The translations under genes were made by a program, and so were the position numbers. Positions 1 to 12,090 of a stretch of DNA of 64,000 bases are shown piece by piece. The notes below the pieces were generated by a model that was given only the letters and a program-made list of their open reading frames with translations, did no database searches and had not been told where the DNA came from. Within the stretch, counting starts at the first letter, position 1. Every line of letters begins with the position of its first letter. This stretch comes from Guyanagaster necrorhizus (taxonomy: Eukaryota; Basidiomycota; Agaricomycetes; Agaricales; Physalacriaceae): assembly GCF_019112545.1 (NCBI RefSeq), contig NW_025064900.1, positions 530,443-594,442 of the forward strand, given 5' to 3'.

Positions 1-171
1 GAGCATTGTCTCTCCCTTCATAGTGCACAGCAATGCCCTAGGAGAGTGACTGACTGGGCTGCTGAGCTAAGCATTCCCATGGTCCTAAGCACTGGCCTAA
101 GTGCCTTGACTAAGCAAAGATAGGGGTCATTCTTGAAGGAAAAAGAAAAGAAAATAGGAAAAATCGTAACA
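1..171 (-). repeat. Partial LTR, Gypsy-1 family (LTR copy 1)
   Basis: The sequence matches the right part of the Gypsy-1 LTR at 13680-14191, including the run that reads TAGGGGTCATTCT and the end ATCGTAACA. The left part lies outside the window. It belongs to a row of three LTRs (with 698-1144 and 1739-2152). Orientation is minus, as for Gypsy-1. Confidence 0.8.
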
Positions 172-697
172 GATGGTGATGTCTCAAAAAAATTGCTGGA
201 AAGGTCTTCATCCTCATGGTTCAGAACCAGAGAGAAGCATGATGGAACCCAGGAATTCTTGAATCCTGTATCCTGACACTCACTGTCCACTAGTTGCTTG
301 AGGGGGTCCAGCTGATTGCTGGAGTTCTTCTTCTTCCTCAGTGCACCTTTTATTTGAGTGACTAGGCCTAGCTTCAGATACAGTTCTGAATGTGGGCTGA
401 AAAGAAGTTCAGACACAGAGGGGAATGTTATAGAGAGGGAGATTAGGTGTGACATTTTGAAGGATATGTTGAATCTGTTAGAAGGAGTGATAGTGTCTAA
501 CTACCCAGGCTGTGATTGATTGATATCTGCAGCAGAGTTGTATAATAGCTAATAAGCCTAAAAGCATTCTGATGATAGAAGCTAAAAGCTTGAAGAAGTC
601 ATTAGTAAGATCAGGAGTAGATACATCTGATGGTGGCATTTAGTTTTCTTCACTCTCTGTTGGCATAAGGAAAGAGAAGTAGAAGCCTTGAGCTAAT
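172..697 (-). pseudogene. Relic of gypsy 5' accessory ORF (unit 1)
   Basis: An open stretch on the minus strand, starting at 455 and reading MSHLISLSITFPSV, resembles the N-terminal part of the Gypsy-1 ORF at 20011-21597, which has MSHQTSPSMTFLPL at the same distance inside the LTR. It runs into LTR copy 1, so only the first part of the ORF survives. Bases 456-697 are the leader between LTR copy 2 and this ORF. CpG is scarce. Confidence 0.6.
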
Positions 698-1144
698 TAT
701 TAAGTTCAAGTAATATATGACTACAAACACATGATAAACAAGTGCTGCATCAAGTTCATACAGTCACATCTGAGTCCATTAAGTGTGTGTAGCAGTGTTA
801 TGCCTCAAGATCAATATAAGTTGACTTGAGATAAAGTAGTAGAATAAAGAATAGCTTGAGGTTAGAGATTTATAATGGTGACTATGCTACTTATATACTA
901 TTTGCCTCATAGATAAATATAGTACTACTAATTGTATGTTTTGTGGCTATAGTGCTCATTGTTCTAGAGCATTGTTACTACCTACAAAAGGGGTATTATC
1001 CTGTTGTCAGGATGTCACTATATGTCATGAGATGATGGTTGATTATGCTGACTAAGATTGTCCCACAGTCCTAAGTGCTGGTCTAAGCACTCTGACTCAG
1101 CATAAATAGAGGTAAAAGGAGAAAAAGACAGAAAAATCATAACA
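698..1144 (-). repeat. LTR, Gypsy-1 family (LTR copy 2)
   Basis: It matches the whole length of the Gypsy-1 LTR but is diverged. It starts TATTAAG (TGTTAAG in Gypsy-1) and ends TCATAACA. The neighbouring CTAATTA junction also occurs beside the Gypsy-1 5' LTR. About 447 bp against 512 bp for Gypsy-1. Confidence 0.75.
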
Positions 1145-1738
1145 CTAGGAGCATCAAGGGAATTCCAAGTGTGATCTCCAATCTCTGGCTCTTGTGAGGC
1201 AGTGAAAGTATCAGAGAATGGTTTATTGTCAAAGAAGTTGTCAGGGAGGTTGTGATCCTTGTTGTTCAGGACTGAAGAGAAATCTGGTGGGACCCACAGA
1301 TTCCTGAAGCCTGCAAGGTGATTATTGCTATTTCTGCTATTAGTTCTTCTGGAGAGATAGGTGTGTCTCATTTCTTTCTGATTATTCCACATACCCAAGC
1401 TGCTAGGCTGGATTTCTGATACAGCACAAACCTGGAGCTGGAAAGAGACTTAGGCAGAGAGAGGAATGTTGTAGAAGAGGAGATTAGGTGTGACATTTTA
1501 TAGAATTTGTTGTACTTGCTAGAAAGCTTGGTAGTGCCTGACTATCTAAGCAGTAACTGATTAGCATCTTTGACAAAGCTGGATGATGGTGAGAAGCCCA
1601 AGTAGCATTCTGATGATGAAAGCTAAAAGTTTAAAGAAATCATCAGTAAGGTCAGGGGTTATAGTCTGAGAAGGTGGCATTCAGTTTCCTTCATGCTTAT
1701 TGTGTGTAAGAAAAGGAAAGCAGAAGCTTCAAGCTAAT
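1145..1738 (-). pseudogene. Relic of gypsy 5' accessory ORF (unit 2)
   Basis: The minus-strand reading 1398-1145 carries patches shared with unit 1 (172-455), such as FRNLWVPPDFSSVLN against FKNSWVPSCFSLVLN, and so with the Gypsy-1 5' ORF. The stretch 1399-1738 is the leader next to LTR copy 3. No gag or pol sequence is present between the LTRs. Confidence 0.6.
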
Positions 1739-2152
1739 TGTTAGACCTAAGTTGTATATGATCAAAACATGTGATAAACAGATGCTGTATCATGCTCATA
1801 CAGTCATGCCTGAGTTCACTATTATGCTTTGTTGACCTGTGTGCTTCAAGACCATTGACAAGAGGCTGAGAGTGAAATAGTATGAATAAACTTTAGCTTG
1901 AAGCTGGGGTTGTTTCAGCAAGAGCTAGCCTACTTATATACCATTCTTCCATTGAGATAATTATACTACTGCCTATTGTACTCATTCAAGTCTTTGTGTC
2001 CTTTGTCTTTGGGTGTCACTATATCAGAGAACAATGACAGATCAGCTTGTTGTGATGACTAAGCCTCTCCCATGGTCCGAAGCACTGGCCTAGGTGCTCT
2101 GACTAAGCATAAATAGGGGTTAATTAAGAAAGGAAATAGAAAAATCATAACA
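1739..2152 (-). repeat. LTR, Gypsy-1 family (LTR copy 3)
   Basis: A diverged full-length LTR, from TGTTAGACC to TCATAACA, 414 bp. With copies 1 and 2 it makes an LTR / short internal / LTR / short internal / LTR row in one orientation. Confidence 0.75.
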
Positions 2153-2560
2153 ATTATAGACTAGAAGGTTTGGTTATCTCAGTCTCTAATGCATCTGCTT
2201 AATGGAAACACCTGGTTGTGCAAAATGCTGAGGTGCACATACACTTGATCTGATACTGGTAAGGGTTTTAGGCCCAAAAAGTGAAAGCTTGTGAATGTTG
2301 AAGAAGATCTGTGTATTTCAGAGTCTTTTCTTTCTTATCACATAGATTACTTTTATTTTTCACATCTTTGATCACATCTTGATTACATATATAAATGTAC
2401 CATAGGACTCTTCCACACCTCATCTGTTTCTGCTCATGCTGTGTTGACTGAGACCTTGCTGTTATCTTTTTTGTCATTAGTGAAGGTATCTACAGATTTG
2501 TTAGCCACTCAAGGAGTGATGAATTCATCAATTTACCCAATCTGTGAACCTCTAAAGCCG
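2153..2560. other. CpG-poor unassigned stretch
   Basis: It has almost no CpG and so resembles old transposon sequence rather than host DNA. A 69-codon minus-strand opening (2268-2477) shows no family I recognise. The change to normal CpG content is at about 2560. Confidence 0.4.
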
Positions 2561-3272
2561 CATTATTGTAAATAGGGTGAAACTGTTAAGGGGCCTGGTC
2601 GGCCTTTTCTGAGCAGTTACTGACCAGCGCCATGCACATGGCAATTTCATGATCGCGGGCCCAAAGCGGCAATCACCGCTTCTAACTTTTTTTATCTTGT
2701 TCGTAGCTTCATCTCAGTAGGGCGAACTCAATATTTGCACAGAAGAGGGTATTGCTCTTAACAGTGAGGTGCGATGCAGTCGGCCCCAGTTCTTGACAGC
2801 TTACCTGCATTTTGTTGTCCTGGTTAAAACTCTATCTGAGTCCATAGTCTAATTATTCTCCCTTGCATTTTGACCGGGGCGGACTGGTCAGCTGCCAAGA
2901 GGGGGCAGATGGAGTCTGCCCCCGAAATGTCACTAATTTTCCTACCCCACGACTTAATGAACTCTCACCGGTCACCGGTCCCCCGCGGTGCCAATCAAAA
3001 GGTTTTGGGGGATGTTCTGTTCTAAATAAATCTTGCCCTCTTGCAACAAATAAATTCGAAAGCCATATACAGTATTTTCGTGCAATGAAAAATAAGTTGC
3101 AGAAAATTCAAAGCATCGTTTTGTCGCAAAGAGAGAGCTTTCTTAAGTCAAGCGTGTTGACAAATAAGTTGCCGTGACCGCGCAGGTTCGGTGGCTGTGT
3201 CGGGACCCTTCACTTTCGTGATGTCGTGTCCTTCCTTTTCTTCTACCATCTCTGTTCACGGCCGTCCAGGAT
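2561..3272 (+). promoter_or_regulatory. Upstream region of the ABC transporter gene
   Basis: Host-like sequence with normal CpG content. It should hold the promoter and leader of the gene starting at 3273. I see no clear TATA box. A 104-codon opening at 2863-3177 resembles nothing I know and I treat it as chance. Confidence 0.35.
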
Positions 3273-6200
3273 ATGGGTCTCTGCAGAGATTCTGGTCCTT
3301 TGGCCCTACAGGACGCATGCATTCGAGGCTCCTGGTCAGTACTGATACCGACAACGCTCGTCATCACGTTCTGCATATTCTCTATTCCAATAAAGGTGCC
3401 AGCAAAAATCCAGACGTTTATCAACGACATCCAGGCGCCATTGCAGACGTTTTTACCTCTTCATGAGGCAGAAGCACTCGACCTAGACGACAAGGGGCCG
3501 GGGGGGGAGATTGAGGTCGACTATGTTGTCCCTCTATGGCGTACTGTCGTTTTCGCGTTGTTGGGCCTTGTGGAGGCGTTATCATGGTTGGGAGACGGTT
3601 CTTATCGTCTTGCTATGAATCCCCAAGATCCTTGGTCAGGAATTCAGCCACTTTTGATGGCGCTGACGTGGCTCTACACGGTCGTGGTGCCGGTTGCACG
3701 TCCTTCTCCCACTCCCCCTTTCGACTTGTTCACGCTGTACCTCGTACACTTCCTCAGCGGAATTATCCTGTTGGGTGGTTCTCTATACGAAACCTCAGTC
3801 TACGACCTCCCTTTACCACCGGCGACTCTCATTTCGGCTTACTCGATCAACTTGGTAATCGTTTTGTTGGTGCTTGGGGTCGTCGTCAGCATGCCTCTTG
3901 ACTTGCCAAGCAGACAAGTTGACAAAAAGTCTATTGTACGCCTATCCTATTGGTTCATTTATAACTGGGACAATCCACTGATGTCACTCAAAGGGAACCA
4001 CTGTCAGTCCAGAGGACTATACGACGCTCTTTGGATGGCTTACCTTCTCTTGGGTCTATCCACTGGTTAACAATGTAGGTTTTTTCAAATCTGGATTCAA
4101 CTTTCGACTCATGAGTTTGTAGGGCAGATACAACACTTTGAATGACGCCGACGTCTGGAACCTTAGCCCTTCATTTCAATCTCGTCCCCTATTTATCAAG
4201 TTCAGCAGTGTCACGTACGTCTTTATTCGTGTATAACTTTATGTATCTCATTTGTGCCCAGTCGCTCCTCCCTTCTTCGCAAGATCTGGGCATCTAACTC
4301 ATTAGACATCATACTCGATGCCTTTTTCACAATCCTCAGCGTGATCTTCAATTATACGACGCCGTTCTTCCTCAAGTACGTGCCAAAGTTTCCTTCCCGT
4401 CATTATCTTGAAAATTTTTGTAGTCGAATTCTAGCTTCCATTGATAGCGACGCTGCACCGGAAGATCGCACAAATGCGTACATTTACGCGTTTTTGATGT
4501 TCATAATATCTGTCGCCAGGGCCGAATTAGATTTGCAGCATCTGTGGTTCGGGCGACGAGCAGCAACAAGGATTAGATCTGAGCTTATGGCAGCAATCTA
4601 TGACAAGGCGTTAAAGCGAAAAGACTTCTCGGGTATTATTGACGCGGATAAAGGCATATCTGCCAACGACAAGAAGGACGCTGCTACTGCGAATGGAACA
4701 GGTAGCTTTGTCATTGTCTCTTGCTCGCTCAATCGTAACGCTCTCCTTTCCAGGCAAGAAGAAGGCCAAGGCCAAGGAAGATGATAAAGGTGATGATCCT
4801 AAAGCCGGTGCCGATGTCGGTAAAATTGTCAACTTGATGGCTGGCGATGCTAATAAGGTTAGTTTGGGAGGGTTTTGTTTCATACACTTCCTAATATTCG
4901 GCCTAGATCTCGAACATGGTCACTGGGGCGTACTATATCTATGGAGGTATATATCTATAAACTGCCAGGTTTCAAAGCGCACTATTCACTAACACTATAG
5001 CTCCCCTTGAAATCATTATTGGCGGAATCTTCCTATACCAGTCAGTTTCATCATCCATACTTATGGCGGCGGCTTACCTCTATATTCCAGGCTGCTTGGA
5101 TGGTCTGCTTTTGCTGGCTTTGTTGTTCTGCTCGCCGGTTGGCCTCTGAACAGCTACCTCTCCAAGAGAAGCGTCCGTATCCAAAAGGGGTACATGGCTG
5201 AAAAAGATAAGCGGATGGGCGTCCTCAGTGAACTCATTGGAGCCGTGAGTTTACTCGGCTCCGTCCCCATGTTTTAAGGCTAACTGGCCGACATTCAGGT
5301 CAAATTCATCAAGTTTTTCGCTTGGGAGGACCGATGGATTGACCGCGCCATGGAGGCCAGGGGCAAGGAGCTGAAATGGCTGATTAAAAGTAGGTCGCTG
5401 TCAACAAGATTGGCCCAGGACTGACTTAGCGGCATTGATAGGCAGAGTCAACTGGATAATGTTCCACGTCTTGTGGACCACGGCTCCCATTTTGGTATCC
5501 ATCATTGCCTTCTTTGCGTATATCGTTCAGGGCAATGAACTGACCATAAGCACCGCCTTTACGGTACGCATTTGCCCTTCGTCTCCATTTTTGCTCCATG
5601 TTTGACGCGTCACTCAGGCTATCTCTCTGTTCGCCATGATTCGGTTTGTATTTATTCTCAACACTTCAATGCTCATCGTTGATAATGGTTATTCAGGGGA
5701 CCGCTCAATATCATACCGATGTGGATTGTTCAGGTTCTCCAGGTAAATGCACATTGGACTTGGTGTAACGTCTCGCTAAGATCATCTTCAGACTGGCGTT
5801 GCCCTCAAACGAATTGAAGTTTACCTCCAGGAGGAGGAGGTGACGGATCAGGTCTCATCGCTGAAGAAAGATCTTTCAGAACCTCTCCTTCTTGGACCTG
5901 ATGAAGATGGCCTGGGGCTTGAAAACGCTTCGTTAAAGTGGAACGAAGTTGAGAAACCCAAAGAAGATGAGCCTGGCAACCATAACAAACTGTCGGCCGC
6001 ATCTTCTACAGAATCCGCCGAGAGCCTAGCCGAGACTATTGAGGGCGAACCTGTGGATCATAAGTTTGAGCTTCGTGATATTTCAGTATTGTTCCCCGAG
6101 GGCGAACTTAGCATTATTACAGGCCCTACTGCCAGGCAAGTGTTTGCATTTTCTGTCGTCGTCGTTTTCTTATCATTTCTTCTGTTGCAGTGGCAAGACC

Positions 6201-9200
6201 GCTTTGCTTGTAAGTTATCATTGTCAGTTAATATCGACCATCACCTGGTTGAATATGACATGCAGATAGCTGTCCTCGGTGAAATGACACTCCTCGATGG
6301 CCGTATCATCATGGCAAAAGATAGATCTAGAATTGATGAACACGGAAATATGCACGCGATCTCTTATGCTGCCCAAGCGCCTTGGCTACGGCATCAGTCT
6401 ATCAAGGATAATATCCTATTCGGTTATCAGCTCGATGAAGAACGGTACGAAGCGGTAATAGAGTGCTGCGCTTTGAAACCCGACTTGGCAATGCTTGAAG
6501 ACGGTGATGCTACGGAAATTGGTGCTCGTGGTGTTAGTCTAAGTGGAGGACAGAAGGCTCGGTAAGGGCTTTTAAAGACTTTAGTGATGTGTATACTGAA
6601 AAGATTCACTCTATAGCGTTGCTCTTGCTCGTGCTGTTTATGCCCGCACCAGATATGTTCTTCTCGATGATCCTTTAAGCGCTGTGGTATGTTTGTTTTA
6701 GCAGAAGGGAACGAATGAGCTGAGAATTGTCAAACAGGATAGTCATACCGCAAGGTTCTTATATGAGCGTCTCCTTCTTGGACCCCTTTTGGCCAACAGA
6801 ACAGTTGTAAGTCCCTCGCATTAATAAGCGACTTCTAGGATTACTCAATGAACACACTTACAGGTCCTTGTTACCCATCACGTTGAGCTAGTTCTTCCGG
6901 GAGCTTATTACTTGGTTCGCATGCTTGATGGGCGTATAGATGCAAAGGGCACTGTCAAGGACCTCCGTGCGCAAGGACTGTTGGACGAGATAACACATGA
7001 CGCGGCGCTTGAGGCTCACGAGGAGCAAATACAGACCGAACATTCCACGGAAGTCACCGTGGAGGCCATCACTGACAAATCTACTGGTGTCGAGGCAAAG
7101 AGACCTCGGAAACTCATAAAAGATGAACATCGCGAAACTGGCGGTGTCAAGTGGAGCATCTACAGAAGCTACCTAAAGGCGTCGTATGTGTGGTTCTTTT
7201 GGAAATCGAGAATGTTCTAACGCTCTCTTTGAAAAGTTCATATTGGATTTGGGGCCTGCTTCTGTTTTTCGTGGCCGTTAACCAACTCCTGGGTATCTCT
7301 GAGAAACTCTGGATTAAGGTACGTTGTTCCATCGGAGGACTCACAGCATGCACACTCATTTTATCTTTTCCAGACATGGGGAGAAGCGTATGGCGATGTC
7401 CAGACATCGATATTTTATAACAGCAGAGCTTTCTCTGCCCCGGAACATGAAATTATTTTCGACGGTCATATTCAGTCCCACATTCATAACTTCCATAATG
7501 CACCTCCATCGATAAGCTTCACTGGTCCCCACCTTCCTGATGCTCGGGAACACCCATTGTTCTATGTTGGTGTTTACGCCGCGATTGGAGTTGGAGCAGC
7601 CCTTGTAAGCGTGATGTCAACAACAGCTCAGTTTACGGGAGCTCTCAGAGCATCACGTATCCTCTTCCAGTGCGGCTTAATTTCGCTTTTGTATTGGTCA
7701 GAACATACTGAGCTTCTCCACAGGCAACTTCTTGTCACCGTCGTTCGAGCTACATTTAGATTCCATGATACCACCCCCCAAGGGCGTATGCTCAATCGTT
7801 TCGGCAAGGATATCGAGGTCATCGATTCTTCATTGGCTGGATCTATGCAAGCTGTGAACTCGTCACTTGCCAGCTTCTTTGCGTCAATTCTGACTGTGGC
7901 GTACGTTCTTCATCCTTCTGATGGTTGACGGCGTAGTTAATGAATGAACAGAGTCATCTTTCCTGTATTCCTGATCCCTGCCACGCTCATCGGCTTTATC
8001 TATCGAGAGCTCGCCATTGGTTACTTGAATACTGGCCGAGACCTTCGCCGCATGCAGTCGAACACTCGCTCGCCCATCTTTTCCGACTTTGGAGAGTTGC
8101 TGGAAGGCATTGTCACTGTCCGCGCGTTCTCAGCTGAAAAGAGGTTCTTGGACAACCTCCACAAAAAGATAGACACCACCACAAAGGTATTGTCCTCCAT
8201 TTTATCAAAGAATGGGTGCCTATCGTCATTTAGATGTGGTACGGCTTCTGGATGACGAACCGGTGGCTCTTGTTGAACTTTGATGCCCTGGGTAAGTTTT
8301 TCTCGACATAAGGCCTTCTGATGTCTGATCATTCAACAGGTGCTACTGTCCGTCCCTCTTGAATCTTCGTGCCATTTGTTGTTGACTGAATTCAAGGCCG
8401 TCTTTGTTACCGCTCTATTCTCGATATCGAGCCTCAATAACGGAGCGGGCCTCGCCGGTCTTTGTATTACAAGTGCTCTCAGCTTCACTTCATCGGTGTA
8501 CTGGGCATGCCGGTTTTGGACCGGTATGTTCGCATGAATCGTCAGCTTGTATATAGTCTAATTATATGTCATAGGTCTTGAACTGGATCTCAAGTAAGCT
8601 CAGATGCCTTTGAAAAGCCGTGCCCTTGGCTAACCATTAACTTTAGCTCGGTGGAAAGGGTCGTCGAGTATCTGGAGCTGCCCCAAGAACCGCCGGCTGT
8701 CATTGAATCTCATCGACCACCTGCGTATTGGCCATCAAGTTCAGAAAATGACAGTCTGATTGCGGTTGAGAACCTGGTCGTCAAGTACTCTCCTGAGCTA
8801 CCTGCGGTTCTGCAGGACATATCCTTCACTTTGAAAGCAGGGGAAAGGATCGGTCTTCTTGGCCGGACAGGGTCAGGAAAGTCGACCCTGGCGATGAGTA
8901 TCTTGCGCTTTGTAGATCCGACGGAAGGGCGTATTCTCATTGATGGGATCGATACATCGACGATTGGTATCCACGACCTTCGGTCGCGACTAGTAAGTCC
9001 TCTCCCGGTCCCAAGGCACCATCTGACGTCCTGGAAGACATTTATCCCGCAAGACGCCACCCTCTTCTCTGGCACTCTTAGAGATAACCTGGATCCCTTT
9101 GGTATGGTCTCCTCAATATTCTCCTCTTCTACGTTTCTGAGCATATTCCAGGTGATCACAATGATGCCGAATGCATGGAGGCTCTGTACCGTGTACAGAT

Positions 9201-9813
9201 GATCTCACAAAGCCAATTTGCTTCGCGCCGCACGTCTCGTGCGCCTTCGGAGTTGTCAACGCCTGCAGCTTCTCGACCAGCGTCCGTCCACGATGACACC
9301 ACAGACTCGGTATCAGCCACATCTACCGATGTCGATGCGAAGACCACTGTATCTTTGGACACAAAGGTTTCCCCTGGAGGTACCAACTTTTCCCAGGGAC
9401 AACGGCAGCTGATCGCCATGGCAAGAGCGTTACTCCGACGAAGCTCAATCATTGTTCTCGACGAAGCCACCAGCAGCATCGACTTTGCTACAGATGCGAA
9501 GATCCAGACGACGATTCGGGAGGAGTTTACGCAATCGCTGCTACTGACGGGTAAGAGTAAAACAACGTTTGGGGTTTATTCGCCTTCTGACCGTTTTACA
9601 GTTGCTCATCGGCTTCGAACGGTGATTGATTACGACCGTCTTATCATCCTTGACAAGGGGAAGATTGCTGAATTCGATACGCCGCTTCGGCTGATAGAGA
9701 TGGAAGATGGTATATTCAGGAATATGTGCTTGAAGTCTGGAAGTTTCGGCGAGCTGCAGGCGTCGGCAAAAGCGAAAGCGGAGCGCGATGAGGCGACTGG
9801 AAGGGGAATGTGA
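3273..9813 (+). CDS. ABC transporter, ABCC (MRP/YOR1/Ybt1-like) subfamily, 31 exons
   Basis: This is a full-length ATP-driven membrane exporter. My exons are 3273-3935, 3994-4074, 4123-4214, 4262-4375, 4424-4701, 4754-4857, 4907-4946, 5001-5040, 5091-5244, 5299-5389, 5442-5563, 5618-5643, 5697-5742, 5792-6135, 6191-6209, 6266-6561, 6617-6686, 6738-6806, 6864-7183, 7237-7318, 7374-7669, 7724-7900, 7952-8186, 8234-8291, 8340-8347, 8397-8523, 8575-8593, 8647-8992, 9038-9101, 9152-9550 and 9602-9813. They sum to 4992 nt, an open frame of 1663 residues. The N-terminus has several hydrophobic segments before the first membrane domain. NBD1 has Walker A GPTASGKTALL (about residue 730), signature LSGGQKAR and Walker B VLLDDP, with Asp in place of the catalytic Glu as is usual for ABCC. 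NBD2 has GRTGSGKSTL (about 1395), FSQGQRQL, VLDEATSSID and the H-loop VAHRL. The order and the degenerate NBD1 indicate ABCC. Substrate is unknown; plasma or vacuolar membrane is likely from the family. No lesion was seen. Confidence 0.93.
6136..6190 (+). other. GC-AG intron inside the NBD1 Walker A codons
   Basis: The donor reads AG|GCAAGT, not GT, and the acceptor is TTGCAG|TGG. Splicing joins GPTA to SGKTALL and is needed to build the Walker A motif. The downstream exon (6191-6209) is only 19 nt. Confidence 0.85.
8340..8347 (+). other. 8-nt micro-exon of the ABC transporter
   Basis: Between introns 8292-8339 (GTAAGT...CAACAG) and 8348-8396 (GTCCGT...TTCAAG) only GTGCTACT is left. It keeps the frame: LNFDALG, then AT, then AVFVTALFS. 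One intron across both gaps would shift the frame. Confidence 0.75.
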
Positions 9814-10359
9814 ATATCTGTAAAAATTTACAGACGGACGGGGCGGCCTTGTAATATAATCTGCCGACAGATCTGTAGTATCAACTGCGATTCTTGTTAT
9901 TGTCAGAATGCAAATTTGGTCTTGTAGTGTACATTGGATGAGCACAATCAGCATGAAGAAATGAATTCACCTCCCAATGTCTTGTGTTTTCCCTCACATT
10001 CTGGCTGCCCTGAAGTTCTCGTCTTTTTGGTCAAGGGCCAGCAACAGCTTCATTTTACCAATACCAATGCTGGTTTTTTTTTTCCCAAAAGTTCGTTATT
10101 CAAGCTCTCCCAATTGCCTTTTTACTTTCCTCCCTGCTTTGGGGCCACGTTCAGAAAATCTCACAAAAAAAACCTTTGGTGTGCTCATCATGTCCAATTC
10201 TGTGACTTCGAAGTTTTCGAGATCATGAATAATACAAATAAATGAATAATATTCTGGAAGATTCTTCGTAAAATAATAAAATAATAATATTGTGCTTTGT
10301 GTAAGTAGTAAATTCTGATGGTTACGTAATCTCGTACTGCTCTTCTTTCACGACCACGA
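9814..10359. other. Intergenic, ABC transporter to C16orf72-like gene
   Basis: Both flanking genes are on the plus strand, so this holds the 3' end of the first and the promoter of the second. It includes an A/T-rich stretch with repeated AATAAT near 10230-10290. No other gene was seen; the 10-kb ORFs here are short and resemble nothing. Confidence 0.5.
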
Positions 10360-11401
10360 ATGGAGTCGCTGGACCTCAATACTCTTGCTGGTTCCTTACC
10401 AACGGCGCACCAGAATGCAGAGGCAGAGCTATTGAATAGTTTTAAAGGTACTCGATATTTCTTCGGAAGCCAGATACAAATTCTGACAAAGTTTTAGCGG
10501 CTGCTCTCAGCATCACGACTCTTTACCGTTCCTCAAGAGACGCCTCAAAACGAGCGTACAGTGCGGGATATGCTGCTGCATGTCAGGATCTCTTGGCTAT
10601 GATACAGCGAGGAGTCTCAGTTGGTGGCATAGAGCCAGGGATGTCGGCGGAATCAAATGGCATGTCTATCGGCCGCGTCATGGATTGGATAGACGCTCGA
10701 CTGGACGCGGTGAAATCGCGACAGGAAGAGGAAGTAGAGGAGGAGGAGAAGGAGAAGGAACGTGGACGGAAGTCGGTCGCTACGGCCCCCCCAAGTGAAG
10801 CGAAAGTCAAAGCGGAACCTAAGGAGCAAGTATGCCACCTGGATATCTGGATTTTTCCTATTTCTCATTATTACGTGTTTAGATTCCACCAATGCCGACA
10901 TCAAATTCACCTTGGCCTCGCGTTCAACGACCTTCACCTCAGCCGTCAACTCCGTCTCCTCCGCCACCACCACCTAGCACTCTGCGACAGACCCAGCGTT
11001 CGACGCACAGAGCGAAACCTACTTCGTCTTTTAAAGGAGGAGGAGATTCACCGACTATCTCTCCACCACTTCGCGCATCAGATTACCCTTTCAATCTTGT
11101 TTCCGACGATACTCTATCCGTTCCATCGTTCCCCGTTCCTGATGTCGTCGCAGGCGCCAAGCGGCGACATGCAGTAATGATGATGCTTGACAGTTCATCG
11201 TCTCCCGTTTCGACCGCCTCGACGACACCATCATCAAATCACGGGTCAGGTTCAGGGGGGAACCGGCGGCGCACCAGGAGCACACGGAGCACTGCCAGCC
11301 ATCTACAGAATCAGAATGTTAATTCGATTCAGCTGTCTTCAGAAGCAATGGATATTGAAGATGACAATGGTCGGGAACGGAAGCGAGTTGCGCGTAGGTA
11401 G
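10360..11401 (+). CDS. C16orf72/HAPSTR1-like protein, 3 exons
   Basis: Exons 10360-10447, 10498-10829 and 10883-11401 sum to 939 nt, or 312 residues. The start follows CGACCACGA and begins MESLDLNTLAGSLPTAHQ. The first 75 residues form a compact helical part, with LYRSSRDASKRAYSAGYAAA and then DLLAMIQRGV. This resembles the conserved region of the C16orf72 (HAPSTR1) family, a stress-signalling protein in animals, and its fungal relatives. A Glu/Lys-rich segment (EEEVEEEEKEKERGRK), a Pro/Ser-rich linker with a run of eight prolines, and a basic C-terminus with RRRTRSTRS and RKRVARR follow; the last could be a nuclear signal. The gene model is firm because splice sites and frame agree. The family name is a memory match and less sure. 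Confidence 0.8.
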
Positions 11402-12090
11402 GACCTCTTCCTCCTGCCTTGCTATAGAGGCAGAAACGCGTTCTTCTTATATATTGTCCCTCTTCCTCACGGTTCTTCCTTTTCATACCGGTTTCTATTG
11501 ACGTCTCACTTCTTTTTACCATATTACTGACATCTTACGCTTTCATCACCTTCCATACATTCACTGGTAGCACATCCTTCCAGCATCGCGCCACCCCTCG
11601 TTCATTACACGTTCCCTATCTCTGTACCATCAGTCATATAACTAACGAGACATGTGTTTATCTTTATACGTAGAAATCAGAGAATTCATGCAACAAGGCC
11701 TGAGGCACCCAAATACCTTTCAAGCTGGACAGTAATGTATTACTAGATGGTGTTTCCATAGTTTAGATGCCTCGAAATAAGTTCTCCTCCATTTGCATTG
11801 ATTTATGTAATTACCGACTTGCGAGGAAATTCGTACACTTCGCATTGGTGGCCATCCACCGCTTGCCTGCTGTCCTCCTATATCAGTTATATCGGTGCTA
11901 CATACTGCACCACGATGCCGACACATGTCCACAATTGAATCAATTGCCCTTAACGCATGGAGCTACATTCGGTCCGAGGTATTGTTGCGTGTGTGAAGAA
12001 GCCTGTCGGAGCGGTGTGAAGCCATCCTTATACGTGAAGCTCTCGTTTCTCGAGACGAACTAAAATATTACGTTTTATGTATTGCTGAAT
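11402..12090. other. Intergenic region after the C16orf72-like gene
   Basis: Normal CpG content, so host DNA. It starts with T/C-rich 3' flank. A 98-codon plus-strand opening (11767-12063, MPRNKFSSICIDLCNYRLAR) is open by length but resembles no family I know. I see no tRNA or other RNA gene. CpG falls away from about 12140. Confidence 0.4.

Noticed and set aside
2863..3177. 104-codon plus-strand ORF upstream of the ABC gene
   Set aside because: No recognisable domain or splice context; more likely promoter and leader of the next gene.
8710..9159. 149-codon minus-strand ORF over NBD2
   Set aside because: Shadow of the ABC transporter; the plus strand carries Walker A and splice sites.
11767..12063. 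98-codon plus-strand ORF in the spacer after the C16orf72-like gene
   Set aside because: No family resemblance and no supporting intron or start context; chance opening is enough.
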